64,000 nucleotides of DNA from NCBI RefSeq assembly GCF_036227225.1, contig NZ_CP109444.1, forward strand, positions 992,001-1,056,000. Reading direction: 5' to 3'. Numbering within the stretch: position 1 is the stretch's first letter; each line of letters starts with the position of its first letter. Source of the stretch: Streptomyces sp. NBC_01478. Lineage in GTDB: Bacteria > Actinomycetota > Actinomycetes > Streptomycetales > Streptomycetaceae. Positions 26,703-35,227 of the stretch are shown here, piece after piece. The notes under the pieces were generated by a model that saw nothing but the letters and a program-made list of their open reading frames with translations, did not search any database and was not told the origin of the DNA. The position numbers and the translations under genes are program-made.

Positions 26703-27282
26703 CGGCATCCATCTGCCGGACACCGCGCGCGAGTTGGTCAAGATCCTCGTCGCGGGACCCTTCGGTGTCGGCAAGACGACCCTGATCGACTCGGTGTCGG
26801 AGATCCGGCCGCTGCACACCGAGGAGCGGCTCAGCGAGGCGTCCGTCCCCATCGATGATCTCGACGGGGTGCGGGAGAAGGCGACGACGACCGTCGCCAT
26901 CGACTTCGGGCGGATCAGCCTGCCGGGCGGGATCGTGCTGTACCTCTTCGGCACACCGGGGCAGGAGCGGTTCCGGGCGCTGTGGGAGGACATCGCCCAC
27001 GGCGCGCTGGGGGCGCTGGTCCTGGTCGACAGCCGTCGGATCGACGCCTCGTTCGACGTGCTCGGGCTGGTGGAGGAGAGCGGGCTGCCGTACGCCGTCG
27101 CCGTCAACACCTTCCCGGACGCGCCCCGGCACCACACCGAGGAACAACTGCGCGCCGCCCTGGACCTGGAGCCCGGCACACCGCTGGTGGCCTGTGACGC
27201 GCGGGACGCGGACTCGTCCCTCGCCGCGCTGCTCGCCCTGGTCCAGCATCTGATCGACCGCGACCCCCCGGAGCACCGGTGA
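26674..27282 (+). CDS. cvnD: Small Ras-like GTPase (CvnD type)
   Basis: The 202-residue nucleotide-binding protein has the P-loop GPFGVGKTT (about residues 29-37), the DxxG-equivalent FGTPGQERF and an NTFP motif in place of the usual NKxD base-specificity motif, all as in CvnD/MglA-related GTPases. It completes the four-protein conservon core. The following P450 starts inside its stop codon (GTGA). Confidence 0.92.
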   Translation: MAYAPSGTTSGIHLPDTARELVKILVAGPFGVGKTTLIDSVSEIRPLHTEERLSEASVPIDDLDGVREKATTTVAIDFGRISLPGGIVLYLFGTPGQERFRALWEDIAHGALGALVLVDSRRIDASFDVLGLVEESGLPYAVAVNTFPDAPRHHTEEQLRAALDLEPGTPLVACDARDADSSLAALLALVQHLIDRDPPEHR

Positions 27283-28496
27283 CCACCACCTCGCCCACCC
27301 GACCCGTCCGCCTGTGGGAGGACGGCTTCGCGCTGGATCCCTACGGCTACTACGCCGCCCTGCGCGCCCAGGGTCCGGTCGGCCGGGCCGAACTCGCCCC
27401 GGGCGTACCGGCGTTCGTCGTCACGGAGCGGCGGGCCGCGCTGGAGCTGCTGCGCGACACCGACACGTTCTCGCACGATCCGCGGCCGTGGGAGTCGACG
27501 GTCGCCGAGGACTCGCCGGTCCTCGGGATGATGCGCTGGCGGCCCAACTCCCTGTTCGCGGACGGCGCGGCGCACGTCCGCTACCGTGCCTCGCTGATCG
27601 ACGCCTTCGAGCGGATCGAGCCGCACGACCTGCGGGCGCGGGTGCACCGGGCGGTGCATGTGCTGGTGAGCCGGATCGGGCCGCGCGGACAGGCCGATCT
27701 GGTGGGCGAGTTCGCCCGGCCGCTGATGGCGCTGGTCTTCAACAGCCTGTTCGGGCTGCCCGAGGGCCAGAGCGAGCGGCTGGACCGGGCGCTGGGCATG
27801 ATGATGGAGGGCGGCGCCCAAGCGGCCGAGGGCGAGGCCGAGTTCGGCGGTTACGTCCTGGAACTGATCGCCGCCAAGGCCGAGTCGCGCGGCGACGACC
27901 TGCCGAGCTGGCTGCTGGACCATCCGGCCGGGCTGAGCCCGGAGGAGGTCGCCTGGCAGGTGTTCCTCACCCTCGGCGCGGGCCACGAGCCGACCGCGAA
28001 CCTGGTGTCGAACGCCCTGTCCCGCATCCTGGGCACCTCGGTGTACTACTCCACTCTGACCAGTGGGGCCCGGCCGGTCATGGACGCCGTGGTGGAGGTG
28101 CTGCACCACGAGACCCCGCTCGCCAACTACGGGATCCACTACGCCCGTTCGCCCGTCACGTTCCACGGCGCGTGGATCACGCCGGCGATGCCGGTCGTCG
28201 TCTCGTACGGCGCGCTCGCGCACTTCGCCGAGCAGGAGGTCGTCAGCGGCCGGCACCCCAAGGACGCCTCGCATCTGTCGTGGTCGGCCGGCCCGCACGC
28301 CTGCCCGGTCAAACAGCACACCCTGCTCATCGCGACGGAGGCGATCGAGCGGCTCACCCTGTGGCTGCCCGACCTCGAACCCGTCGTGGCACGTGAGCAG
28401 TTGACCTGGCGGCCCGGCCCCTTCCATCGCTCGCTCACGTCGCTGCCCGTGCGGTTCAGCCCCCGCTCCCCCGACCAGCCAGGAGACCTGTCGTGA
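27279..28496 (+). CDS. Cytochrome P450, CYP157-like, lacking the ExxR arginine
   Basis: The 405-residue protein aligns with bacterial P450s: the I-helix motif is GAGHEPT (about 233-239) and the haem cysteine is C342 within SAGPHACP. The K-helix motif that is normally ExxR reads E273-V-L-H276, so the conserved arginine is absent. CYP157 family members of Streptomyces conservons also lack a canonical ExxR and are paired with CYP154 enzymes (established knowledge), and the same pairing is present here. The activity of such P450s is unclear. The gene is translationally coupled on both sides. Confidence 0.9.
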   Translation: MTTTSPTRPVRLWEDGFALDPYGYYAALRAQGPVGRAELAPGVPAFVVTERRAALELLRDTDTFSHDPRPWESTVAEDSPVLGMMRWRPNSLFADGAAHVRYRASLIDAFERIEPHDLRARVHRAVHVLVSRIGPRGQADLVGEFARPLMALVFNSLFGLPEGQSERLDRALGMMMEGGAQAAEGEAEFGGYVLELIAAKAESRGDDLPSWLLDHPAGLSPEEVAWQVFLTLGAGHEPTANLVSNALSRILGTSVYYSTLTSGARPVMDAVVEVLHHETPLANYGIHYARSPVTFHGAWITPAMPVVVSYGALAHFAEQEVVSGRHPKDASHLSWSAGPHACPVKQHTLLIATEAIERLTLWLPDLEPVVAREQLTWRPGPFHRSLTSLPVRFSPRSPDQPGDLS

Positions 28497-29719
28497 CCGT
28501 GTCCGACCGCATCGCCCTCGACCCGTTCGGCGCCGACATGGCCGCCGAGAGCGCCAAGCTGCGTGCCCTCGGCCCGATCGTGCCGGTCGAACTGCCCGGC
28601 GGCATCCCCGCCTGGGCCCCCACCGGCTACGACACCCTCAAGGAGCTGATCCTCGACCCGCAGGTCAGCAAGGACCCGCGCCTGCACTGGAACCTGTGGC
28701 CCGAGATCGGCGAACACCCCTCCTGGGGCTGGGTGTTGGGCTGGGTCGGCGTCGTCAACATGCTCTCCACCTACGGCACCGACCACGCCCGCCTGCGCAA
28801 ACTCGTCGCGCCGAGCTTCACGCACCGGCGCACCGAGGCGATGCGGGCCCGGGTGGAGGCGATCACCGCGGAGCTGCTCGACGCGGTCGCGGCCGACGAC
28901 GCCGAGACGGTCGACGTCAGGGCCGCCCTCGCCCATCCCCTGCCGATGCGGATCATCTGCGAACTGTTCGGTGTGCCCGACGAGTTGGTGGCCGACACCG
29001 GCCGGCTGATCGCGGCCATCATGGACACCTCGGACCCGTCCCCGGAACACGCGGCGTTCGTGCAGCAGCAGATCGGCACGGTACTGCCCGCGCTGATCGC
29101 CCACCGCAGCGAGCACCCCGGCGACGACCTCACCACCGAACTGATCCGGGTGCGCGACGAGGACGGCGACCGGCTCAGCGACGAGGAACTCCTGTACACG
29201 CTGCTGCTGGTGATCGGCGCGGGCTTCGAGACGACGGTCAACCTCATCGGCAACGCGATCGTCGCCCTGCTCAAGCGCCCCGAGCAGCTCGCGGACGTAC
29301 GCTCGGGGAAGATCGGCTGGGACGCGGTCGTCGACGAGACCCTGCGCGTCCACCCGTCCATCGCCTCGCTCCCGCTGCGGTTCGCGGTCGGCGACCTCAC
29401 CGTGGGCGGCATCACCGTCCCGGCCGGGGACGCCATCATCACGACGTTCGCCGCGGCCGGACTCGACCCCGCGCACTACGGCCCCGACGCGGACGTCTTC
29501 GACGCGGCCCGCGGAGCCGACGACCACCTCTCCTTCGGCATCGGCGTGCACCGCTGCATCGGGGCGCCGCTGGCCCGCGTGGAGGCCCTGACCGCGCTGC
29601 CCGCGTTCTTCGACCGCTTCCCGGACGCGCGGCTCGCCGTCGACCCGGACGAGCTGCGCCAGGTGCCGTCCTTCATCGCCTTCGGCTGGCAGGAGATCCC
29701 CGTACGGCTGCGCGGCTGA
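28493..29719 (+). CDS. Cytochrome P450, CYP154-like
   Basis: This 408-residue P450 is canonical: the I-helix is GAGFETT, the K-helix is E282-T-L-R285, and the haem-binding loop is FGIGVHRCIGAPLAR with C355 as ligand. It closes the six-gene conservon, with its GTG overlapping the stop of the CYP157-like gene and AGGAGA upstream. CYP154 enzymes oxidise aromatic, macrolide or steroid-like substrates; the natural one here is unknown. No ferredoxin gene is adjacent, so electrons must come from elsewhere. Confidence 0.92.
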   Translation: MTVSDRIALDPFGADMAAESAKLRALGPIVPVELPGGIPAWAPTGYDTLKELILDPQVSKDPRLHWNLWPEIGEHPSWGWVLGWVGVVNMLSTYGTDHARLRKLVAPSFTHRRTEAMRARVEAITAELLDAVAADDAETVDVRAALAHPLPMRIICELFGVPDELVADTGRLIAAIMDTSDPSPEHAAFVQQQIGTVLPALIAHRSEHPGDDLTTELIRVRDEDGDRLSDEELLYTLLLVIGAGFETTVNLIGNAIVALLKRPEQLADVRSGKIGWDAVVDETLRVHPSIASLPLRFAVGDLTVGGITVPAGDAIITTFAAAGLDPAHYGPDADVFDAARGADDHLSFGIGVHRCIGAPLARVEALTALPAFFDRFPDARLAVDPDELRQVPSFIAFGWQEIPVRLRG

Positions 29720-29737
29720 GCCGGGCCCCCGTGCGCC

Positions 29738-29762
29738 CGGCGGGGGTGGAACCGCCCCGCCG
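29738..29762 (+). terminator. Hairpin terminator after conservon
   Basis: CGGCGGGG (29738-29745) pairs with CCCCGCCG (29755-29762) across a nine-base loop, 19 bases after the last P450 stop. There is no T-run. The rest of the gap to 29925 shows no gene. Confidence 0.5.
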
Positions 29763-29925
29763 CGGCCACGAGGGGCCGCGGGCGGAGCCGGTCCTGCCCG
29801 GGTTCGGGGGAGAGACCCGAGCGCTCTCGTCGGCTTCCCCCGATCCGCCGGGGTACACGCCCCCGGCCGACCGCCGGCAGCGGGCCCGCGCGGCGACCGG
29901 CGCGGGCACGGCATAAGCTCGGCGG

Positions 29926-30546
29926 GTGGCCAAGTACTTCGACGTGCATCCGGACAACCCGCAGCCCCGCACCATCTCCCAGGTCGCGGACAGTGTGCGC
30001 TCGGGTGCGCTGATCGCGTACCCGACCGACTCCTGCTACGCGCTGGGCTGCCAGCTCGGCAACCGTGAGGGCATGGAGCGGATCCGTACGATCCGGCAAC
30101 TGAACGACCGGCACCACTTCACGCTGATGTGCCAGAACTTCGCCCAACTGGGCCAGCTGGTGCACATCGACAACGACGTGTTCCGCGCCATCAAGGCGTC
30201 CACGCCCGGCAGTTACACGTTCATCCTCCCGGCGACGAAGGAGGTGCCGCGCCAGTTGCTGAACGCGAAGAAGAAGACCGTGGGCGTCCGCATCCCCGAC
30301 CATGTCGTCACCCAGGCGCTGCTGGCCGAGCTCGGTGAGCCGCTGCTGTCCAGCACGCTGCTCCTGCCCGACGAGGAGGAGCCGATGACCCAGGGCTGGG
30401 AGATCAAGGACCGGCTCGACCACGTGGTGGACGCGGTGGTCGACTCCGGGGACTGCGGCACGGAACCGACGACCGTCATCGACTTCTCCAGCGGCGAGGC
30501 CGAGATCGTCCGCAAGGGCGCGGGGGACGTCTCCCGCTTCGAGTGA
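29926..30546 (+). CDS. YciO/Sua5-family L-threonylcarbamoyladenylate synthase-like protein
   Basis: The 206-residue protein has the YrdC/Sua5 fold signature: IAYPTDSCYALGC near residue 31 and PGSYTFILPAT near 93, with the conserved KxxR/SxxN-like binding region in between. The length without a C-terminal Sua5 domain and the NDRHHFTLMC stretch place it closer to YciO. The family binds double-stranded RNA and ATP; Sua5/TsaC make the tRNA t6A precursor, while YciO's role is less clear. The start is GTG 29926. Confidence 0.88.
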   Translation: MAKYFDVHPDNPQPRTISQVADSVRSGALIAYPTDSCYALGCQLGNREGMERIRTIRQLNDRHHFTLMCQNFAQLGQLVHIDNDVFRAIKASTPGSYTFILPATKEVPRQLLNAKKKTVGVRIPDHVVTQALLAELGEPLLSSTLLLPDEEEPMTQGWEIKDRLDHVVDAVVDSGDCGTEPTTVIDFSSGEAEIVRKGAGDVSRFE

Positions 30547-30648
30547 CCCCGGCGGAGGGGCCGTGATCGGGCGTGCCACGATGATCGGAACACGCCGCGC
30601 CGGGCCGGCAGCCGGCCCGGCGCCGATCCGCTGGGAGGCACCCCCGTC

Positions 30649-31410
30649 ATGACCGCCGCACAGGGCACCGCCGTGGACATCCCCACCGAGGACGGCACCG
30701 CCGACGCCTACTGGGTGCATCCCGGCGACGGGCGTCCCCGTCCGGCCGTGCTGCTCTACCAGGACGCGTTCGGGCTCCGTCCCCACCTGAAGTCGATGGC
30801 GGACAGGCTCGCCGAGGCCGGCTACGCGGTCCTCGTACCGAACGTGTTCTACCGGCAGGGGCGCGCGCCGGTGGTCGAACTGCCCGAGTTCATCGATCAC
30901 GACGGGCGTCCGGAGATCTTCGAGAAGGTCGGTCCGCTGATCATGGGGCTGGCCCGGAATCCCGAGCTGATCGAGCGGGACGCCGGTGCCTATCTGCGCT
31001 GGCTTGCCGACTCCCCCCTGGTCGCCGACGGGCCGATCGCGATCACCGGGTACTGCATGGGCGCCCGCCTCGCGCTGTACACCGCCGGTGCCTACCCGGA
31101 CCGGGTGGCGGCCGCGGCCGGTTTCCACGGCGGGCGGCTGGCCACCGACGACCCGGACAGCCCCCACCTGGCCGCCGAACACATCACCGCCGAGCTGTAC
31201 TTCGGCCACGCCGACCAGGACCCGTCGCTGCCCGAGGACCAGATCAAGCGGTTCGAGGACGCGCTCACCGCGGCGGGCGTCCGGCACCGCTGCGAGGTCT
31301 ACCCGGGTGCGCGGCACGGCTATACGCAGGCCGACACGTCCTCGTACGACGCGAAGGCCGACGAGCGTCACTGGGTCGCGCTGCTCGACCTCCTGGACCG
31401 CACGTTCTGA
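30649..31410 (+). CDS. Dienelactone hydrolase-family alpha/beta hydrolase
   Basis: The 253-residue protein has a cysteine nucleophile in GYCMGAR (C136), an acid residue in FGHADQDPS (D189 or D191) and the histidine H223 in ARHGY, the Cys-Asp-His triad of dienelactone hydrolases. These enzymes open lactone rings in aromatic degradation, but many relatives have other ester substrates. GGGAGG lies upstream of the ATG. A strong terminator follows, so the gene is transcribed alone or with the YciO gene. Confidence 0.9.
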   Translation: MTAAQGTAVDIPTEDGTADAYWVHPGDGRPRPAVLLYQDAFGLRPHLKSMADRLAEAGYAVLVPNVFYRQGRAPVVELPEFIDHDGRPEIFEKVGPLIMGLARNPELIERDAGAYLRWLADSPLVADGPIAITGYCMGARLALYTAGAYPDRVAAAAGFHGGRLATDDPDSPHLAAEHITAELYFGHADQDPSLPEDQIKRFEDALTAAGVRHRCEVYPGARHGYTQADTSSYDAKADERHWVALLDLLDRTF

Positions 31411-31441
31411 TCGACAGACTGCTTTCACTGATTCAACGCGA

Positions 31442-31470
31442 GTGCCCACGGCGCGAGTTGCCGTGGGCAC
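31442..31470 (+). terminator. Rho-independent terminator after dienelactone hydrolase gene
   Basis: GTGCCCACGG (31442-31451) pairs perfectly with CCGTGGGCAC (31461-31470) across a nine-base loop, followed by CTTTCGTT, a T-rich tail that is unusual in this GC-rich DNA. Confidence 0.85.
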
Positions 31471-31513
31471 CTTTCGTTCAACTCATTGACATGCCCGCGC
31501 CTCGGCGCGACGC

Positions 31514-31527
31514 TGAGAGCGCTCTCA
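31514..31527. promoter_or_regulatory. LacI-type operator TGAGAGCGCTCTCA (second copy)
   Basis: This is base-for-base the palindrome found before the first GH64 gene, here 47 bp before the GTG of the second one. Exact conservation of 14 bp at the same distance from two paralogous glucanase genes supports a shared repressor. Confidence 0.8.
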
Positions 31528-31574
31528 CATAGGTACGGACCAATTTTCGTACACCCCCCACACGGAGGTGAGTA

Positions 31575-32762
31575 GTGCTCGCCAGACTCCTGCGCCGACT
31601 GGGCGCCGCGACCGCGGTGGCCACCATGCTCGCGCTGGCCACACCGCTGACGGCGGATGCCGCGGTGCCCGCCACGATCCCGCTGAAGATCACCAACAAC
31701 TCGGCCCGCGGCGACGCGGTCTACATCTACAACCTGGGCACCAACCTCTCGACCGGCCAACAGGGTTGGGCCGACGCGAGCGGCACGTTCCACGCCTGGC
31801 CGGCCGGTGGCAACCCGCCCACCCCGGCGCCGGACGCGTCGATCGCCGGCCCGGCGGCCGGGCAGTCCAGCACCATCCGGATCCCCAAGTTCTCCGGCCG
31901 CATCTACTTCTCGTACGGCCAGAAACTGGTGTTCAAGCTGACCACCGGCGGCCTGGTGCAGCCGGCCGTGCAGAACCCGACCGACCCGAACCGCAACATC
32001 CTCTTCAACTGGTCCGAGTACACGCTCAACGACTCCGGGCTGTGGATCAACAGCACCCAGGTGGACATGTTCTCCGTGCCGTACGCGGTCGGGGTGCAGC
32101 GGTCCGACGGGAGCACGGTCTCCACCGGGCATCTCAAGTCGGGTGGCTACACCGGGTTCTTCAACGCGCTGCGCGGGCAGCCGGGCGGCTGGGCCAACCT
32201 GATCCAGACCCGGTCGGACGGCACGGTTCTGCGAGCGCTCTCACCGACGTACGGGATAGAGACAGGTGCCCTCCCGAGCAGCGTGATGGACGACTACATC
32301 AACCGTGTCTGGTCGAAGTACGCGTCGTCGACGCTGACCGTGACACCGTTCGCCGACCAGCCGAACACGAAGTACTACGGCCGGGTGTCGGGCAACGTCA
32401 TGAACTTCACCAACAGCTCCGGTGCGGTCGTCACCACCTTCCAGAAGCCGGACGCGGCCAGCATCTTCGGCTGCTACAAGTACCTCGACGCGCCCAACGA
32501 CCTGGTGCGCGGCCCGATTTCGCGCACGCTGTGCGCGGGCTTCAACCGCTCCACGCTCCTGGTCAACCCCAACCAGCCGGACACCACCACCGCGAACTTC
32601 TACGTGGACACGGTGACCAACCACTACGCGCGCAAGATCCACGCGCAGATGGCCGACGGCAAGGCGTACGCGTTCGCGTTCGACGACGTCGGCGCCCAGG
32701 AGTCCCTGGTGAACGACGGGAACCCGCAGCAGGCCTATCTGACGCTGGACCCGCTGAGCTGA
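31575..32762 (+). CDS. Secreted GH64 endo-beta-1,3-glucanase (second copy)
   Basis: The 395-residue protein has a Sec-type signal peptide (about 1-29, ending in ADAAV) and a full GH64 domain with IPLKITNNSA, SGRIYFSYGQKL, the acidic NWSEYTLNDSG stretch and the NHYARKIHAQMADGKAYAFAFDD end. It acts on beta-1,3-glucan outside the cell like the first copy, from which it differs in many positions, so the two are not a recent duplication. GTG 31575 follows GGAGG at 31564-31568. It converges with the M4 protease gene across a strong terminator. Confidence 0.93.
   Translation: MLARLLRRLGAATAVATMLALATPLTADAAVPATIPLKITNNSARGDAVYIYNLGTNLSTGQQGWADASGTFHAWPAGGNPPTPAPDASIAGPAAGQSSTIRIPKFSGRIYFSYGQKLVFKLTTGGLVQPAVQNPTDPNRNILFNWSEYTLNDSGLWINSTQVDMFSVPYAVGVQRSDGSTVSTGHLKSGGYTGFFNALRGQPGGWANLIQTRSDGTVLRALSPTYGIETGALPSSVMDDYINRVWSKYASSTLTVTPFADQPNTKYYGRVSGNVMNFTNSSGAVVTTFQKPDAASIFGCYKYLDAPNDLVRGPISRTLCAGFNRSTLLVNPNQPDTTTANFYVDTVTNHYARKIHAQMADGKAYAFAFDDVGAQESLVNDGNPQQAYLTLDPLS
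32230..32243. promoter_or_regulatory. Near-match to the LacI-type operator inside the second GH64 gene
   Basis: TGCGAGCGCTCTCA differs from the two upstream palindromes at one base only. It lies in the coding sequence about 716 bp downstream of the operator at 31514. An auxiliary intragenic operator for looping is possible, but the sequence also simply encodes RALS in frame. Confidence 0.35.
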
Positions 32763-32772
32763 GGAAACCGGA

Positions 32773-32804
32773 CACCCCGCACGCCTGGGGGCGCGTGCGG
32801 GGTG
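32773..32804. terminator. Bidirectional hairpin terminator
   Basis: CACCCCGCACGC (32773-32784) pairs perfectly with GCGTGCGGGGTG (32793-32804) across an eight-base loop, between the convergent GH64 and M4 protease genes. Confidence 0.85.
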
Positions 32805-32827
32805 CCGGACGGAACAGGTGAAGCGGA

Positions 32828-35227
32828 TCAGCTCGTCGTGACGGCGGTGTCGTCGATGACGAAGCTGGTCTGGAGCGAGGAGTCCTCGACGCCGCTGAAC
32901 TTCAGGGCGACCGTGGTGCCCGCGAAGGCCGACAGGCTGAAGGACTTCGCGACGTACCCGCTGGCCGCGTTGAGGTTCGAGTACGTGGCGAGCGTGGTCG
33001 ATCCGGCGGTGACCGTCAGCTTGTCGTAAGCCGTGCTGGTGGTGGTCTCGGCCGTGTCGATGTGGATGTAGAAGGTGAACGTCGTCCCCGTGCAGCCGCT
33101 CGGGACGGTCACCGACTGGGACAGCGTGTCGGTGTGGGTCGAGCCGTAGCCGTCGAGCCAGGCCTTGTACGAACCGGTGCGGGCCGCCTCGTCGGTGTCA
33201 TTGGTGATGACCCCGCTGGTCGCGGTCCAGGTGGTGGCGCCCGACTCGAAGCCCGCGTTGCCCAGCAACTGCGTCGAGGTGCAACTGCCGCCCCCGCCAC
33301 TGGAACTCACGGTCCAGGTGAAGGCCGCGGTACCGGTCGCCCCGGTGCTGTCGGTGACGGTCACGGTGGTGCTGTAGGTGCCCGCGGTCGTCGGGGTGCC
33401 GGTGATGGCGCCCGTGGAGCTGCTGATCGACAGGCCGGTCGGCAGTCCGGTCGCGGCGTAGGACAAGGTGCCGCTGTTGGTGCTGCTGGCCGTGATCGCC
33501 AGGTTCACCGCCGTACCGACGGTGGAGGACTGGCTGCCCGGGTTGGTGACCGTGACGCCCGTGGTCGGCACGGTGATGTGGCTGCCGACGTTGATGCCGG
33601 CGAAGGCGTTGCCGACTCCCGCGTACTGCGCGGACGTTGTGCCGTACAGCGCTCCGGCGGCGCTGAGCGCGGCGGTGCGGGCTCCGGCGTAGTTGGTGGT
33701 CGACGTCATGTACGTCGTCAGCGCCTTGTACCAGATCTGCAGGGCGGCGGCCCGGCCGATACCGGCGACGGCCACACCGTCGGAGGTGGTGCTGGTGTAG
33801 GAGGTGCCGTTGATGACCTTGGTGCCGCTGCCCTCGGAGAGCAGGTAGAACATGTGGTTCGCCGGGCCCGAGGAGTAGTGGACGTCGAGGTTGCCGACGC
33901 CGGAGTACCAACTGTCCGCGCTGCCGCCGTCCTTGCTCGGCTTGTCCATGTAACGCAGCGGCGTGCCGTCGCCGTTGATGTCGATCTTCTCGCCGATGAG
34001 GTAGTCGCCCACGTCGGTCGAGTTGTTGGCGTAGAACTCGACACCCGTACCGAAGATGTCGGAGGTCGCCTCGTTCAACCCGCCCGATTCACCGGTGTAG
34101 TTGAGTCCGGCGGTGTTGGAGGTGACACCGTGGCTCATCTCGTGCCCTGCCACGTCCAGCGAGGTCAGCGCGTGCGTGCTGCTGGTGCCGTCGCCGTACG
34201 TCATGCAGAAGCAACTGTCGTCCCAGAAGGCGTTGACGTACGCCGTGCTGTAGTGGACGCGCGAGTACGCGGCGACGCCGTCGTTCTTGATGCCGCTGCG
34301 GCCGAAGGTGTTCTTGTAGAAGTCCCAGGTCGTCTGGGCGCCGTAGGCCGCGTCCGCGCCGGCGGTCTGGGTGTTGGAGCCCGCGCCGGTGCCCCACACG
34401 TCGTCCGCGTCCGTCATCAGGGTGCCGGTGCCGGACGTGGCGTTGTTGAGGCTGTACGTCTTGTGGCCGCCGCGCGTGGTGTCGTAGAGCTGATACGTCG
34501 AACCCGACAGCGTGGTGCTCAGCGAGACCGAGCCGCTGTACTGGGTGTTGCCGGTGCCGGTCTCGATGCCCTCGAAGCGGGAGAGCTCCTTGCCGGAGGT
34601 GGCGTCGGTGACGACGTGCAGCTTGCTGGGGGTGCCGTCGTCCTGGAAGCCGCTGACCACCGTCTCCCAGGCGAGCTTCGGGGTGCCGGTGCCGGCCCAG
34701 ATGACCTTGCGGGCGCTGTCGGTGCTCGGCGCCTTGGCGTCGAGGGCCTTCGCGGTCGTCAGGGCCTTGGTCTCGGCGGTCGACTTGGCGACCGAGGCGG
34801 TCGTCGAGGGGACCGTGAGGGTGTGCTTGTTGTTGAAGGTCGCGCTCACCGTGCCGGTCGCCTTGGTGGCGGGCGGGGTGTGCACGACGAGGTCGCCGCC
34901 GAGGACGGGAAGACCGGCGAAGGTGCGCTCGTAGCGGGTGTGGACGGTGCCGTCGTTGTCCTTGACGACGTCCTTGACGACCAGCTTCTCCTTGGCGCCG
35001 AGGCCGAGGGTGCGGGCGGTCGTCGTGCTGTTCGCGGTGGCGCTCTTCACCAGGGCGGTGCGCTGGGCCGGGGTGAGCTTCGCCTCCAGGCTGCCGGTGA
35101 GCAGCGGACTCGGGTGGGGGGAGGCGGGCTTCGCGGTCGCCGGCACCGACTGGACGCCGACGGCCAGGAAAGCGGCGGTGGAGACCAGGGCTCCTACCGC
35201 CATCCGCTTACGGGGGATGCGTCTCAC
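32828..35227 (-). CDS. Secreted M4 (thermolysin-family) metalloprotease with C-terminal Ig-like and carbohydrate-binding-like domains
   Basis: The 799-residue preproprotein has a signal peptide (about 1-32), an FTP/PepSY propeptide (about 40-215), an M4 catalytic domain (about 235-535) and, after a linker, a putative Ig-like domain (about 545-625) and a final jelly-roll-type domain. Zinc ligands are H362 and H366 of HEMSH and E386 in GGLNEATSD, with E363 as the catalytic base, matching thermolysin spacing exactly. It digests extracellular protein after self-processing. GTG 35227 is chosen for the GTAGGAG site upstream. Confidence 0.94.
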   Translation of the reverse strand: MRRIPRKRMAVGALVSTAAFLAVGVQSVPATAKPASPHPSPLLTGSLEAKLTPAQRTALVKSATANSTTTARTLGLGAKEKLVVKDVVKDNDGTVHTRYERTFAGLPVLGGDLVVHTPPATKATGTVSATFNNKHTLTVPSTTASVAKSTAETKALTTAKALDAKAPSTDSARKVIWAGTGTPKLAWETVVSGFQDDGTPSKLHVVTDATSGKELSRFEGIETGTGNTQYSGSVSLSTTLSGSTYQLYDTTRGGHKTYSLNNATSGTGTLMTDADDVWGTGAGSNTQTAGADAAYGAQTTWDFYKNTFGRSGIKNDGVAAYSRVHYSTAYVNAFWDDSCFCMTYGDGTSSTHALTSLDVAGHEMSHGVTSNTAGLNYTGESGGLNEATSDIFGTGVEFYANNSTDVGDYLIGEKIDINGDGTPLRYMDKPSKDGGSADSWYSGVGNLDVHYSSGPANHMFYLLSEGSGTKVINGTSYTSTTSDGVAVAGIGRAAALQIWYKALTTYMTSTTNYAGARTAALSAAGALYGTTSAQYAGVGNAFAGINVGSHITVPTTGVTVTNPGSQSSTVGTAVNLAITASSTNSGTLSYAATGLPTGLSISSSTGAITGTPTTAGTYSTTVTVTDSTGATGTAAFTWTVSSSGGGGSCTSTQLLGNAGFESGATTWTATSGVITNDTDEAARTGSYKAWLDGYGSTHTDTLSQSVTVPSGCTGTTFTFYIHIDTAETTTSTAYDKLTVTAGSTTLATYSNLNAASGYVAKSFSLSAFAGTTVALKFSGVEDSSLQTSFVIDDTAVTTS

